Shown here: one piece after another, positions 10,930 to 20,313 of the stretch
How positions within the stretch are numbered: the stretch's first letter is position 1
Layout of the letters: each line of letters opens with the position of its first letter
Source of the DNA: Alteromonas oceanisediminis
GTDB taxonomy: Bacteria > Pseudomonadota > Gammaproteobacteria > Enterobacterales > Alteromonadaceae
Reading direction: 5' to 3'
Assembly: GCF_018474025.1 (NCBI RefSeq)
Contig: NZ_JAHCTA010000004.1
Coordinates: 62,001 to 126,000, forward strand
DNA: 64,000 bases
Notes under the pieces: model-generated
Seen by the model: only the letters and a program-made list of their open reading frames with translations
The model's database searches: none
What the model was told of the DNA's origin: nothing
Translations under genes and position numbers: made by a program

Positions 10930-11101
10930 AGAGCGTGCTGACCTTTGCGGTACAAATTTTGAACCCTGCGGGCAGCGCTTGATGACAATTTATACTGCGT
11001 TTTCGCTCGCTCATGTAGAATAACTACACAGCGCTCGCTCAGCCTTGTTTAAATTGTCATCAAACTGCTGCAAAAATGTTCCGCAAAGGTCAACACGCTC
11101 T
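10930..11101. repeat. Long imperfect palindromic repeat, copy A (MITE-like)
   Basis: The 172-bp element is nearly palindromic throughout. Its ends are AGAGCGTGCTGACCTTTGCG and, on the other strand, AGAGCGTGTTGACCTTTGCG, which differ at one base in 20. The arms keep matching inwards (TTGATGACAATTTA on both strands) to a centre GTAGAATAACTAC. No coding capacity and no clear target duplication. A second copy in the opposite orientation lies at 48979-49243. Length, terminal repeats and intergenic location resemble a miniature transposable element or a large intergenic palindrome family. It lies in the nrdA leader, ending 104 bp before the ATG. Confidence 0.85.
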
Positions 11102-11205
11102 CATCAAAAAGCGGCGCTGTTTCTACATAATAAATCAATATCACTGCGTGAGAGTTAACGCTCTTCTTTGCATGCCGTGGGCAAACACAATAATGGCTAC
11201 TGATA

Positions 11206-13530
11206 ATGAATAATAATTTATATGTCACCAAACGTGATGGCAAAAGAGAAACCATCGAATTAGATAAAATCCACAAAGTGGTAACGTGGGCAGCCAAAGA
11301 CCTTAAAAATGTGTCCGTTTCTGAAGTTGAAATCAAGGCTCAGATCCAGTTTTATGACGGGATCAGCACTGAAGTTATCCACGAAACACTGATTAAGTCA
11401 GCGGCCGATTTAATTTCAACCGATGCACCAGACTATCAGTATCTCGCCGCACGTTTAGCCATTTTCCATCTGCGCAAGAAAGCGTATGGTCAATTTGAAC
11501 CCCCTGCCCTGTATCAACATGTTGAGCAGATGGTCAAAAATGGTAAGTACGATGCGCATATTCTGACCGATTACACGCGGCAGGAAATCGAAGAAATGGA
11601 CAGCTACATTGACCATTGGCGCGATATGAATTTCAGTTATGCGGCGGTGAAGCAACTGGAAGGTAAGTATTTGGTTCAAAACCGTGTGACAGGCGACATC
11701 TATGAGTCTGCTCAGTTTTTGTATATTCTGGTGGCTGCCTGTCTTTTTGCCAAATACCCTGCCGAAACGCGCCTGACGTACATCAAGCGTTTTTATGATG
11801 CGGTGTCATTGTTCAAGATATCCCTTCCTACACCGATCATGGCCGGGGTTCGCACACCGACTCGTCAATTCAGTAGCTGCGTTCTGATTGAAACAGGCGA
11901 TAGCCTGGACTCTATTAACGCCACTGCCAGTGCCATCGTCAAATACGTGAGCCAGCGTGCCGGCATTGGGATTAATGCGGGCCGAATCAGAGCGCTGGGT
12001 AGCCCTATTCGTGGTGGCGAAGCATTCCACACTGGCTGCTTACCGTTCTATAAGTACTTCCAGACAGCGGTTAAAAGTTGCTCGCAAGGCGGTGTACGAG
12101 GCGGTGCGGCGACCTTGTTCTATCCGCTTTGGCACCTCGAAGTTGAGTCGTTGCTGGTACTTAAGAATAATCGCGGCGTTGAAGAAAACCGAGTACGTCA
12201 TTTGGACTACGGTGTACAGTTCAACAAACTTATGTATCAGCGCATGATCAAAGATCAGCATATCACGTTGTTCAGCCCGTCTGACGTTCCGGGCCTGTAT
12301 GACGCCTTTTTTGCGGATCAAGACAAGTTCGAAGCCCTATACGTGAAATACGAAAACGACCCTAGCATTCGCAAAAAGCAAATCAAAGCGATGGAGTTAT
12401 TTGGTTTGTTTATGCAAGAACGAGCCAGCACCGGCCGTATTTATCTGCAAAACGTTGATCATTGTAATACTCACAGTCCTTTCAACCCTACTCTCGCTCC
12501 GGTCAGACAAAGCAACTTATGCTTAGAGATTGCCTTACCAACTAAGCCGCTAGAACATGTTAATGATGAAAACGGCGAAATCGCCCTATGCACATTATCA
12601 GCGTTTAACTTAGGGGCCATTGAAAGCCTCGACGAGTTTGAGGAACTATCTGATTTAGCGGTGCGTGCGCTTGACAGTTTATTAGATTATCAGGATTACC
12701 CGGTACCCGCCGCCCTCAATGCCACGATGGGGCGCAGGACCTTGGGTGTTGGTGTGATTAATTTTGCCTACTATTTGGCGAAAAATGGTGTTAAGTATTC
12801 AGACCAAAGCGCCAATGGTTTAGTGCATCGCACGTTTGAAGCCATGCAGTACTATTTATTGAAGGCGTCTAATAACCTCGCCAAGGAAAAAGGCCCGTGT
12901 CAGAAATTTAACGAAACCACGTATTCTCAGGGGTTAATGCCGATTGATACTTATCGTAAAGACTTAGATGCCATTTGCGATGAGCCGCTACATTACGATT
13001 GGGATAGTCTACGCAACGATATTGTAGAGCATGGTTTACGCAATAGTACATTATCTGCATTAATGCCTTCTGAAACCTCATCACAAATTTCTAATGCTAC
13101 GAATGGTATTGAACCACCACGTGGACACATCAGTATCAAGTCCAGTAAAGATGGTGTGTTGAAACAAGTGGTTCCTGAGTATGACCGCCTAAAAGACCAA
13201 TATGAGTTGTTGTGGGATATTCCCTCAAATGACGGTTATTTGCAGTTGGTTGGGATCATGCAGAAGTTTATTGACCAAACCATTTCAGCCAACACCAACT
13301 ACGATCCAAGTAAGTACGAAGGCGGTAAAGTCCCCATGAAGCTATTGCTTAAAGACTTGTTGACCACCTACAAACTTGGCGTAAAGACACTTTACTATCA
13401 CAACACCCGTGACGGTGCGACCGACAGCAGCAGTGCTACGGTTGCAAAAGCACAGGTCGTTCAGCCGCAGGCAGTAGAAGCTGTTGTTGAAGAAGATGAT
13501 GATTGTGCAGGTGGTGCGTGCAAAATATAG
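11206..13530 (+). CDS. nrdA: Class Ia ribonucleoside-diphosphate reductase, alpha subunit
   Basis: NrdA reduces ribonucleoside diphosphates to deoxy forms under oxic conditions. An N-terminal ATP-cone (about residues 4-90, starting VTKRDGKRETIELDKIHKVV) gives dATP feedback. The catalytic cysteines appear in FSSCVLIETGD, NLCLEIALP (thiyl-radical Cys) and ALCTLSAFNLG. The C-terminal pair that relays electrons from thioredoxin or glutaredoxin is in CAGGACKI, the last residues. Length is 774. It is followed by nrdB and yfaE, the E. coli order. Likely controlled by NrdR through the box pair near 10675. Confidence 0.98.
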   Translation: MNNNLYVTKRDGKRETIELDKIHKVVTWAAKDLKNVSVSEVEIKAQIQFYDGISTEVIHETLIKSAADLISTDAPDYQYLAARLAIFHLRKKAYGQFEPPALYQHVEQMVKNGKYDAHILTDYTRQEIEEMDSYIDHWRDMNFSYAAVKQLEGKYLVQNRVTGDIYESAQFLYILVAACLFAKYPAETRLTYIKRFYDAVSLFKISLPTPIMAGVRTPTRQFSSCVLIETGDSLDSINATASAIVKYVSQRAGIGINAGRIRALGSPIRGGEAFHTGCLPFYKYFQTAVKSCSQGGVRGGAATLFYPLWHLEVESLLVLKNNRGVEENRVRHLDYGVQFNKLMYQRMIKDQHITLFSPSDVPGLYDAFFADQDKFEALYVKYENDPSIRKKQIKAMELFGLFMQERASTGRIYLQNVDHCNTHSPFNPTLAPVRQSNLCLEIALPTKPLEHVNDENGEIALCTLSAFNLGAIESLDEFEELSDLAVRALDSLLDYQDYPVPAALNATMGRRTLGVGVINFAYYLAKNGVKYSDQSANGLVHRTFEAMQYYLLKASNNLAKEKGPCQKFNETTYSQGLMPIDTYRKDLDAICDEPLHYDWDSLRNDIVEHGLRNSTLSALMPSETSSQISNATNGIEPPRGHISIKSSKDGVLKQVVPEYDRLKDQYELLWDIPSNDGYLQLVGIMQKFIDQTISANTNYDPSKYEGGKVPMKLLLKDLLTTYKLGVKTLYYHNTRDGATDSSSATVAKAQVVQPQAVEAVVEEDDDCAGGACKI

Positions 13531-13613
13531 CGTAGTTTGCGCACGCCATTGTGCCGAAAAGAATAAAACAGCCTAGAACGCTCGATAAATAACATCGTCA
13601 GGTAACAGATAAT

Positions 13614-14744
13614 ATGAAATACACAACGTTTAATCAGGTCGTCACTGACACCATGGTTGAGCCCATGTTTATGGGTAACCCCGTCAATGTGGCGCGCTAT
13701 GATCAGCAGAAACACCCTATTTTCGAAAAATTAATTGAAAAACAGATCAGTTTCTTTTGGCGCCCAGAAGAAGTGGATGTGAGTCGCGATCGTGTTGATT
13801 TTCAGAAACTAAGCGATGCAGAGCAACACATCTTCATTTCAAACCTTAAGTACCAGACCTTGCTTGATTCAGTTCAGGGCCGCAGTCCGAACATTGCTTT
13901 GCTGCCTATTGTTTCATTACCTGAGCTGGAAACATGGATAGAAACCTGGTCATTCTTTGAAACGATTCATTCGCGCTCTTACACACACATTCTACGCAAC
14001 CTGTTTTCAGACCCGAGTGCGGTGTTTGATGACATCATAGTGAATGATCAGATAAAGAAAAGAGCAAGCGACATTAGCCAATATTACGATGATTTGATTT
14101 TCTACACGCAGCTTTGGCAAACTTTAGGTGAAGGTGAGCACGTCATCAATGGCGAAACTCACGTTGTGACCGTGCGTGAGATTAAAAAGAAATTGTACCT
14201 GTGTATTAATTCTGTCAATGCGCTTGAGGCCATTCGTTTTTACGTGTCTTTTGCCTGCACATTTGCGTTCGCCGAGCGCAAGTTGATGGAAGGTAACTCG
14301 AAAATTATTCGTTTAATCGCACGTGATGAAAACCTTCACCTTACATCAACTCAACACATTCTGAACCTATGGGCCAAAGGGAAAGATGATCCGGAAATGG
14401 CGGAGATAGCAGAAGAGTGCCAGGAAGAAGCGAAAGCTATTTTCCTCAAAGCCGTAGAACAGGAAAAAGAGTGGGCTGAATACTTGTTCCAGAATGGCTC
14501 AATGATTGGGTTAAACAAAGATATTTTGTGCCAGTACGTTGAATACATCGCGAATCATCGCATGAATGCCATCGGTATGGGCCAACCATTCGATGTACAA
14601 AGCAACCCGTTACCTTGGATGAACAATTACTTGAGTTCTGACAATGTACAGGTTGCACCACAGGAGTCTGAGATCAGTTCCTATCTGGTCGGGCAAATCG
14701 ATTCCGAAGTCAGTTCCAGTGAGTTCTCTGACTTCGAGCTGTAA
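13614..14744 (+). CDS. nrdB: Class Ia ribonucleoside-diphosphate reductase, beta subunit
   Basis: NrdB houses the diiron-tyrosyl radical cofactor that starts catalysis in NrdA. The 376 residues contain [20 protein letters not shown], which supplies Glu and His iron ligands and the radical Tyr. A second ligand set appears in [14 protein letters not shown] and [13 protein letters not shown]. The acidic C-terminus (SSEFSDFEL) is the usual NrdA-docking tail. It lies 83 bp after nrdA and 8 bp before the ferredoxin gene. Confidence 0.98.
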   Translation: MKYTTFNQVVTDTMVEPMFMGNPVNVARYDQQKHPIFEKLIEKQISFFWRPEEVDVSRDRVDFQKLSDAEQHIFISNLKYQTLLDSVQGRSPNIALLPIVSLPELETWIETWSFFETIHSRSYTHILRNLFSDPSAVFDDIIVNDQIKKRASDISQYYDDLIFYTQLWQTLGEGEHVINGETHVVTVREIKKKLYLCINSVNALEAIRFYVSFACTFAFAERKLMEGNSKIIRLIARDENLHLTSTQHILNLWAKGKDDPEMAEIAEECQEEAKAIFLKAVEQEKEWAEYLFQNGSMIGLNKDILCQYVEYIANHRMNAIGMGQPFDVQSNPLPWMNNYLSSDNVQVAPQESEISSYLVGQIDSEVSSSEFSDFEL

Positions 14745-14752
14745 GCAGTCCA

Positions 14753-15055
14753 GTGCGCGAATTACCTGTCGATGAGACGTGTATCATCACCGTTGTGGAG
14801 CATCAGGGCCACGACGGTGTCGTTAGCACTAAATCCTTGCATACAGAAGCCTCTGAAACATTGCTTCAAACACTGGAGCGCTATCAGATTGATATTCAGT
14901 ACCATTGCCGAGACGGATTCTGTGGCGCTTGCCGCACTACACTGATTGATGGCTGCATAGACTATATCACCGACCCGCTCGCCTTCATCGACGACGATGA
15001 GTGCTTACCTTGTTGTGCTAAACCCAATGGGCCGGTGACGTTAAAGCTGGATTAA
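14753..15055 (+). CDS. yfaE: YfaE-type [2Fe-2S] ferredoxin for NrdB cofactor maintenance
   Basis: This 100-residue plant-type ferredoxin has the cluster motif HCRDGFCGACRTTL (Cys52, Cys57, Cys60) with a fourth ligand in CLPCC (Cys84-Cys88). In E. coli YfaE regenerates the NrdB diferric-tyrosyl cofactor, and the position 8 bp after nrdB fits this. The start is a GTG at 14753; no upstream ATG is available. The residues before the core are slightly longer than in E. coli. A strong bidirectional terminator follows. Confidence 0.93.
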   Translation: MRELPVDETCIITVVEHQGHDGVVSTKSLHTEASETLLQTLERYQIDIQYHCRDGFCGACRTTLIDGCIDYITDPLAFIDDDECLPCCAKPNGPVTLKLD

Positions 15056-15082
15056 AAAAGGCGCTATAATCGCGCCTTTTTT
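15054..15082. terminator. Bidirectional intrinsic terminator between yfaE and purC
   Basis: A run of As, then GGCGC, a short loop, GCGCC and six Ts, overlapping the yfaE stop codon. The A-tract and T-tract let it act for nrdAB-yfaE on the plus strand and purC on the minus strand. Confidence 0.9.
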
Positions 15083-15104
15083 GGATACATTCAGTAAGTG
15101 ACTT

Positions 15105-15815
15105 CTATAGTTTAACACCAAGGCGCTGTGCAACTTCAATGTAGGTTTCTACCACACTGCCCAGCCCTTGTCTGAAGCGATCCTTGTCCATTTTCTTGCG
15201 TGTTTCCTTGTCCCATAAACGACACCCATCAGGCGAAAATTCATCGCCTAGCACTAAGCGGCCTTCAAACACACCAAACTCAAGCTTGAAGTCAACCAAT
15301 AACATTCCAGCCTGATCAAAAAGCTGTTTCAATATCTGATTAATCTTCAACGTGATTGATTTCATTTCATCAATCTGCGCTTGCGTTGCCCACCCAAAAA
15401 CAAGAATGTGAAAATCATTCACCATAGGATCGTGTAATGCGTCGTTTTTCAGGAAAAACTCAAACGTAGATGGCGACAACGCTTTGCCTTCTTCAATCCC
15501 CAAACGCTTGCACATTGAGCCCGCTGCAAAGTTTCTCACCACACATTCAACCGGGATCATGTCGAGCTTTTTGACCAACGATTCTGTGTCACTCAAGCGC
15601 TCTATTAACTGAGTTTCGATACCCTCAGCTTCAATTTTTTGCATGATGAAATGATTGAACTTATTGTTAATCTCACCCTTACGATCAAGCTGCTCAATAA
15701 TTTCACCGTCAAATGCCGAGGTATCATTGCGAAATTCCAATATTAACTTATCGGCATCGTTGGTCGTGAAGACAGTTTTCGCCTTACCACGGTAGAGTTC
15801 TTGCTGCTTTTGCAT
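15105..15815 (-). CDS. purC: Phosphoribosylaminoimidazole-succinocarboxamide synthase (SAICAR synthase)
   Basis: PurC joins aspartate to CAIR in purine synthesis, using ATP. The 236 residues match the bacterial length. [11 protein letters not shown] near the start is the glycine-rich phosphate-binding part, [13 protein letters not shown] binds substrate, and LVDFKLEFG plus [13 protein letters not shown] are family signatures. It follows bamC and dapA on the same strand, as in E. coli. Ends at a shared terminator. Confidence 0.98.
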   Translation of the reverse strand: MQKQQELYRGKAKTVFTTNDADKLILEFRNDTSAFDGEIIEQLDRKGEINNKFNHFIMQKIEAEGIETQLIERLSDTESLVKKLDMIPVECVVRNFAAGSMCKRLGIEEGKALSPSTFEFFLKNDALHDPMVNDFHILVFGWATQAQIDEMKSITLKINQILKQLFDQAGMLLVDFKLEFGVFEGRLVLGDEFSPDGCRLWDKETRKKMDKDRFRQGLGSVVETYIEVAQRLGVKL

Positions 15816-15836
15816 TCCAACACTTCTCTTTACAGG

Positions 15837-16955
15837 TTAGATGTCCAGGTCATTTTCTGACATGACGTCTGAAAATGCATTATATAAATCGGCAACTTGC
15901 TTGGCTGAAAACGGCTGGCTTTCATCGTCCATAAACGTGATAGAGGTTTTCTCGCCCTGTCTTTTCACCAACAGGCGGTAATCATCTTCATCCAAATTGA
16001 GACCATTATCACTGCCAAACCAATCTTCCCACCAACTTGTCTCAGCACCACTGTAGGTAACAAAAAGTAAGCCATTTGACTTGTCTAAGTCTTTCACGTC
16101 GAAGCCTAATTTGCGTAACACCAGCAACGTGCGCGGCCATGTTATGTCATACTTTGCATCGACAACAAACGCTGGATCTCCATTGGGATCAAAGCCCATT
16201 TCTGTGGACAATCCTTGGCGAATTTCGCGCAATTTATTCGAGTTGGCAATCTGAATTTGTTGGTCATAATAGCTGATAACCTGATTCAGAATGTCGACTT
16301 CTTCCTGACGTTCGCTGATCACGTCAATATCTGCGCTCACGTCATTACCGGTTGTTTTTAAGTAATCGACAAGCTCAGTGTGCAACGCAGCGCTGCGTCC
16401 GTGAGGTTTCAAATCCAACGTAAATTCAAAACGTCGGCCCGTTTCGCCCTCAGTACGCGTCCAGCTATACCAGCTTTCATCTTCATCATTGCTGATAATC
16501 ATCCAGTCCGTTACCAGACGTTGCGCTTCCGGGTCGAAGGTATCAACACCAATACCGCGATCGTCTAAAAACGCAATCAGTGAATTCCAAATGGTTTGAT
16601 CAAGGGGCTGAGAGTCATCCACTTTATCAAACCAAACGGTGGCGGTTTTTGTGCCTTCAGTCACGTGCGAGCCTGTGACAACCGGCAAAACCAATCGTGG
16701 TGAGCTAATACGTAAATCTTTACCGAGTAACCCGCGTGGCGCATCGTCACCTAACTTGGGCAATTTGTAACGGCTACTGAACTCGGGAGAATCGACATCA
16801 CTAGGAACTTTGATTGACTGCCCTTCTGAAATTTCAGTGTATTTGAAACCACCAGAGGCCAATTGGCGTTCTTGCTTGCTTGCGCAGCCTGTCATGACCA
16901 ACAGTGGTAGCGAAACCAAAAGAACAGGTTTTAAACCTTTTTTATACGTATTCAT
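15837..16955 (-). CDS. bamC: Outer-membrane assembly lipoprotein BamC
   Basis: BamC is a lipoprotein of the BAM complex that inserts beta-barrel proteins in the outer membrane. The ATG at 16955 has AAAGG 5 nt upstream and is preferred over the GTG at 16961. The leader ends in the lipobox LVMTGC (Cys24). An unstructured stretch follows (about residues 25-90, with LPKLGDDAPRG), then two helix-grip domains. Length 372 residues (E. coli 344). It sits between dapA and purC, a conserved order. Confidence 0.92.
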   Translation of the reverse strand: MNTYKKGLKPVLLVSLPLLVMTGCASKQERQLASGGFKYTEISEGQSIKVPSDVDSPEFSSRYKLPKLGDDAPRGLLGKDLRISSPRLVLPVVTGSHVTEGTKTATVWFDKVDDSQPLDQTIWNSLIAFLDDRGIGVDTFDPEAQRLVTDWMIISNDEDESWYSWTRTEGETGRRFEFTLDLKPHGRSAALHTELVDYLKTTGNDVSADIDVISERQEEVDILNQVISYYDQQIQIANSNKLREIRQGLSTEMGFDPNGDPAFVVDAKYDITWPRTLLVLRKLGFDVKDLDKSNGLLFVTYSGAETSWWEDWFGSDNGLNLDEDDYRLLVKRQGEKTSITFMDDESQPFSAKQVADLYNAFSDVMSENDLDI

Positions 16956-16964
16956 GAACACCTT

Positions 16965-17843
16965 TTATACTAATCCTAGCAACTGCATGGTTGATTCGAT
17001 TTGTTTTTGACTCACAAGTTCCGGCTCGACTAAAGGAAGTCGCAAAACCGGCGTTGAGATCAAGCCCATTTTAAACAATGCCCACTTTGGTATCACGGGG
17101 TTTGGCTCGCTGAACAATTGATGGTGTAACGCATCAAGTTGTTGGTTGATATTTTTCGCCTGTGAAAAATGCTTGTCTAACGCCAATTCACATAACTGTG
17201 ACATTTGCTTGGGCGTGATGTTAGCTGTCACGGAAACGACGCCATGACCGCCATGGCTGAGAAACTCTAAACTGGTGGCGTCGTCACCACTCAATAGAAT
17301 AAAGTCGTCAGGGACCAAAGGCAGCGTATCTTTTAACCGCTGGATATCCCCTGTCGCATCTTTAAGCCCAACGATATTGGGGTGTTTTGCTAATTCCGCC
17401 ACGGTCTCAGGCAGCATATCTGCCGCCGTGCGCCCCGGCACGTTATACAACAATGTGGGTAACGTGGAGGCGTCAGCGATAGCATTGAAATGCGCAATCA
17501 TCCCGCGCTGCTGCGGCTTATTGTAATAAGGAACAACGCTTAGATAGCCAACGATACCCGTATTCGCTAACTGATGATGAAGGAATATGGCTTCTTCGGT
17601 AGAGTTGGCCCCACTGCCCGCAACAACAGGGATTTTCCCCGCGGCGTATTCGACAGTTTTAGCGACAACGTCAATATGTTCTTCAAAAGGAAGCGTTGCA
17701 GACTCACCGGTGGTTCCAACCGAAACGATACCGTGTGTTCCCGCATCAATGTGAAACTTAACCAGTTTTTCAAGTGAGACGTAATCGACCTGCCCGTCCT
17801 GATGCATTGGCGTGACGAGCGCGACGTAGCTTCCTGTGAACAT
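16965..17843 (-). CDS. dapA: 4-hydroxy-tetrahydrodipicolinate synthase
   Basis: DapA condenses pyruvate and aspartate semialdehyde in the lysine/diaminopimelate pathway. The second of two adjacent ATGs (17843) is used because AAGGGG lies 5-6 nt upstream. This gives 292 residues and E. coli numbering: Tyr133 in LYNVPGRT, the Schiff-base Lys161 in GLKDATGD, and the GTTGES motif. It lies 9 bp before bamC and diverges from gcvR. Confidence 0.97.
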   Translation of the reverse strand: MFTGSYVALVTPMHQDGQVDYVSLEKLVKFHIDAGTHGIVSVGTTGESATLPFEEHIDVVAKTVEYAAGKIPVVAGSGANSTEEAIFLHHQLANTGIVGYLSVVPYYNKPQQRGMIAHFNAIADASTLPTLLYNVPGRTAADMLPETVAELAKHPNIVGLKDATGDIQRLKDTLPLVPDDFILLSGDDATSLEFLSHGGHGVVSVTANITPKQMSQLCELALDKHFSQAKNINQQLDALHHQLFSEPNPVIPKWALFKMGLISTPVLRLPLVEPELVSQKQIESTMQLLGLV

Positions 17844-18002
17844 CATTACCCCTTTTATTTAAGAGCGCACATGGTAATGATGCAGCCTTTTAAAAACAAG
17901 CAACAGATGCCCAGATCCAAGCATTTTCATCATAATATTGCCATTCAAGATATTTACACGGAAAATACGCGGCTATTTTGACGCATTACAGTGTGGTCTA
18001 TT

Positions 18003-18539
18003 ATGAAGTTACAGCTCATTGTCACTATTTTGGGTATGAATCGGCCCGGCATATTAAGTGCAGTTGCACAGTGCGTCGCAGAGGCAAACTGCAATATCTT
18101 GGATAGCCGACAGGCCATACTGGGAAAAGACTTTTCGTTGACCATGATCATTGAGGGTCGTCAGGCATGTATTACTAAGGCTGAAATCATGCTACCACGC
18201 CTGTGTCAGGAACATGATCTGCTTTCTATTCTTAAGCGTACGAGCGAGCATTGTAAGCAAAACCTTGACCACCTGTTGAGCTTGGAGTTTACGGGCGTCG
18301 ATTCACTTGGCATCGTAAAAACAGTGACGTCGTTATTTGCAGAGCACGGCGTAAGCGTAAGCGCCCTTCGGCAGCAAACATTTACACAGAAGCAGACGGG
18401 TGCCAATATGATGCGTTGTAAAATGATGTTGAGTGCGCCGCAAGCGACCGACATCAACGCATTTAGAATCGCTGTTTTCCGCGTACTGGAAGACTTGGGC
18501 CTAACCGGCGAACTGATTGACAAACAACGACAGGATTAA
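18003..18539 (+). CDS. gcvR: Glycine cleavage system transcriptional repressor homologue (two ACT domains)
   Basis: The 178 residues form two tandem ACT domains: the first begins LQLIVTILGMNRPGILSAVA and the second around SLEFTGVDSLGIVKTVTSLF. This is the GcvR layout, with no DNA-binding domain. In E. coli GcvR binds GcvA and represses the gcv operon when glycine is low. The position between dapA and bcp matches E. coli. An upstream GTG at 17991 is less likely. The gcvTHP genes are not in this window, so the regulatory target here is inferred. Confidence 0.85.
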   Translation: MKLQLIVTILGMNRPGILSAVAQCVAEANCNILDSRQAILGKDFSLTMIIEGRQACITKAEIMLPRLCQEHDLLSILKRTSEHCKQNLDHLLSLEFTGVDSLGIVKTVTSLFAEHGVSVSALRQQTFTQKQTGANMMRCKMMLSAPQATDINAFRIAVFRVLEDLGLTGELIDKQRQD

Positions 18540-18540
18540 T

Positions 18541-19005
18541 ATGCAAACGTTGACAGCGGGCGATAAAGCGCCTCAATTTACTCTCCACGATGAACAAGAC
18601 CAACCCGTTTCCCTAGCCGACTTCAAAGGTCAAAAAGTGCTAGTGTATTTCTACCCAAAAGCCATGACGCCAGGTTGTACGGTTCAGGCACAGGGCTTGC
18701 GTGATATTCATTCAGAACTTGAAGGTCATCAGGTGAAAGTTTTGGGTATCAGTATCGACCCTGTGGCCCGACTGACGAGATTTAAAGAAAAACACGATTT
18801 AAACTTCACGCTGTTGAGTGACGAAGATCACGCAGTCGCCGACCAATTTGGTGTGTGGGGTGAAAAAAAATTCATGGGTAAAGTTTACGATGGCTTGCAT
18901 CGGTTGAGCTTTTTGATTGATGAAGATGGCAATATTGAACATGTGTTCAACAAGTTCAAAACGAAAGACCACCATGAGGTTGTATTGGGTTATTTAAATC
19001 AATAA
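18541..19005 (+). CDS. bcp: Thiol peroxidase of the Bcp/PrxQ family, single-cysteine form
   Basis: Bcp reduces hydrogen and organic peroxides. The 154 residues carry FYPKAMTPGCTVQAQGLRD, where Cys46 is the peroxidatic cysteine. E. coli Bcp has a second Cys five residues on (the resolving one); here that position is Gln51, and Cys46 is the only cysteine in the protein. It should therefore act as a 1-Cys enzyme, needing an external thiol. The ATG at 18541 starts 1 nt after gcvR, so the two are co-transcribed, as in E. coli. Confidence 0.94.
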   Translation: MQTLTAGDKAPQFTLHDEQDQPVSLADFKGQKVLVYFYPKAMTPGCTVQAQGLRDIHSELEGHQVKVLGISIDPVARLTRFKEKHDLNFTLLSDEDHAVADQFGVWGEKKFMGKVYDGLHRLSFLIDEDGNIEHVFNKFKTKDHHEVVLGYLNQ

Positions 19006-19028
19006 ACGTCAGCACTCATACCGCCCCA

Positions 19029-20117
19029 CTATGGCGGCGGTATGACAATTTCTTTTGGTGACGACCACGCATTAACAACGGCTTTCACCAATGTGGCAAG
19101 CGGGATAGCAAAAAACACCCCCCAAAAGCCCCATAACCCACCAAAGAACAACACCGCAACAATAATATACAATGGATGCAAGCTGACCGCTTCTGAAAAC
19201 AGAATGGGAACAAGCAAGTTGCCGTCCAGCGCCTGAATAATCGCGTAGGCGATCATGACCGTCCAAAAAGGTGTGCTAATACCAAATTGAAACAATGCCA
19301 CAGCAGCCACTGGGATGGTAACTACCGCAGCACCTATATAGGGAATGAGCACCGATAGACCGACCAGCACGCCCAACAAAATGGCATAGCGTAGGTCGAG
19401 CACTAAAAATGTGACAACCGACACCGTGCCAACAATGACAATTTCAATCACTTTGCCACGAATATAATTGGCGATCTGTACGTTCATTTCTAAGCCGACT
19501 TGTGAAATTAACCGTCTCTCTTTCGGCAGAAATCGGGAAATTCCCAGTAACAGCTCTGCCTTATCTTTCAGCATAAAAAAGATCATTAATGGAACGAGGA
19601 TTAGATAAATTAACAGCGCGGCTAGGTTGCCGATAGACGTAAACGAAAGAGAAATGATGTCTTCGCCATAACCGACCATGCGTTGATTGACATTTTCCAT
19701 CATTTTTTGAATGGCATCATATTGGATGTAAGTTGGGTATTTTTCAGGTAGTGTCATCAACCACGCTTGGGCTTGCGCCCAAATGGCGGGTACTTCTTTA
19801 ATCAGATTAGCACTTTGTTTTGAAATGACTGGTACCAACCCCACTAACGCCATGATGGTAATACTGAAAAACAATAACATGACAATGGCGGTAGAAAGCG
19901 TACGCTGCAGGCCCATTCTTTGTAGCTGACACACTAGCCAATCGAGCAAATAGGCGATCACTGCCGCGACAATAACCGGCATTAGCATACCGCCCCAAAA
20001 GAGCAAAACAACGGCTGTAAATAAAATTAGCAGCAGCAACATTAATGCATCAGGGTCGGAAAATTTACGTTTATACCAACGGTCAAATACACCTAGCATG
20101 GTTAACAATCGATCCAA
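19029..20117 (-). CDS. perM: AI-2E family transporter / PerM-like permease
   Basis: This 362-residue inner-membrane protein has about eight hydrophobic segments with the family layout: two N-terminal helices, a periplasmic stretch around residues 95-150, then paired helices containing the GxxxLIPYIGA motif (VLVGLSVLIPYIGAAVVTIP) and an NLLVPxxxxxxVxLHPL segment. PerM homologues are proposed permeases; substrates are mostly unknown and the family also contains TqsA. The gene lies back to back with bepA, as in E. coli, and is convergent with bcp. Confidence 0.85.
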   Translation of the reverse strand: MDRLLTMLGVFDRWYKRKFSDPDALMLLLLILFTAVVLLFWGGMLMPVIVAAVIAYLLDWLVCQLQRMGLQRTLSTAIVMLLFFSITIMALVGLVPVISKQSANLIKEVPAIWAQAQAWLMTLPEKYPTYIQYDAIQKMMENVNQRMVGYGEDIISLSFTSIGNLAALLIYLILVPLMIFFMLKDKAELLLGISRFLPKERRLISQVGLEMNVQIANYIRGKVIEIVIVGTVSVVTFLVLDLRYAILLGVLVGLSVLIPYIGAAVVTIPVAAVALFQFGISTPFWTVMIAYAIIQALDGNLLVPILFSEAVSLHPLYIIVAVLFFGGLWGFWGVFFAIPLATLVKAVVNAWSSPKEIVIPPP

Positions 20118-20313
20118 GAAAAGCTCAGTTGCACGGATGATAGGTTATGCGGGGGTATAATAGCAATGCGGTTTACGCTATAAATACAGGCACGCCACTA
20201 TACACGGCACGTCGTGCAACGCGTGAACGATATTAATGCAACTAATTTGGCAAAAAGCTGTTCTAATGATGGTGTGATTTCATCACTGGGCCGTAAAAAA
20301 TCTCTGGAGTATT

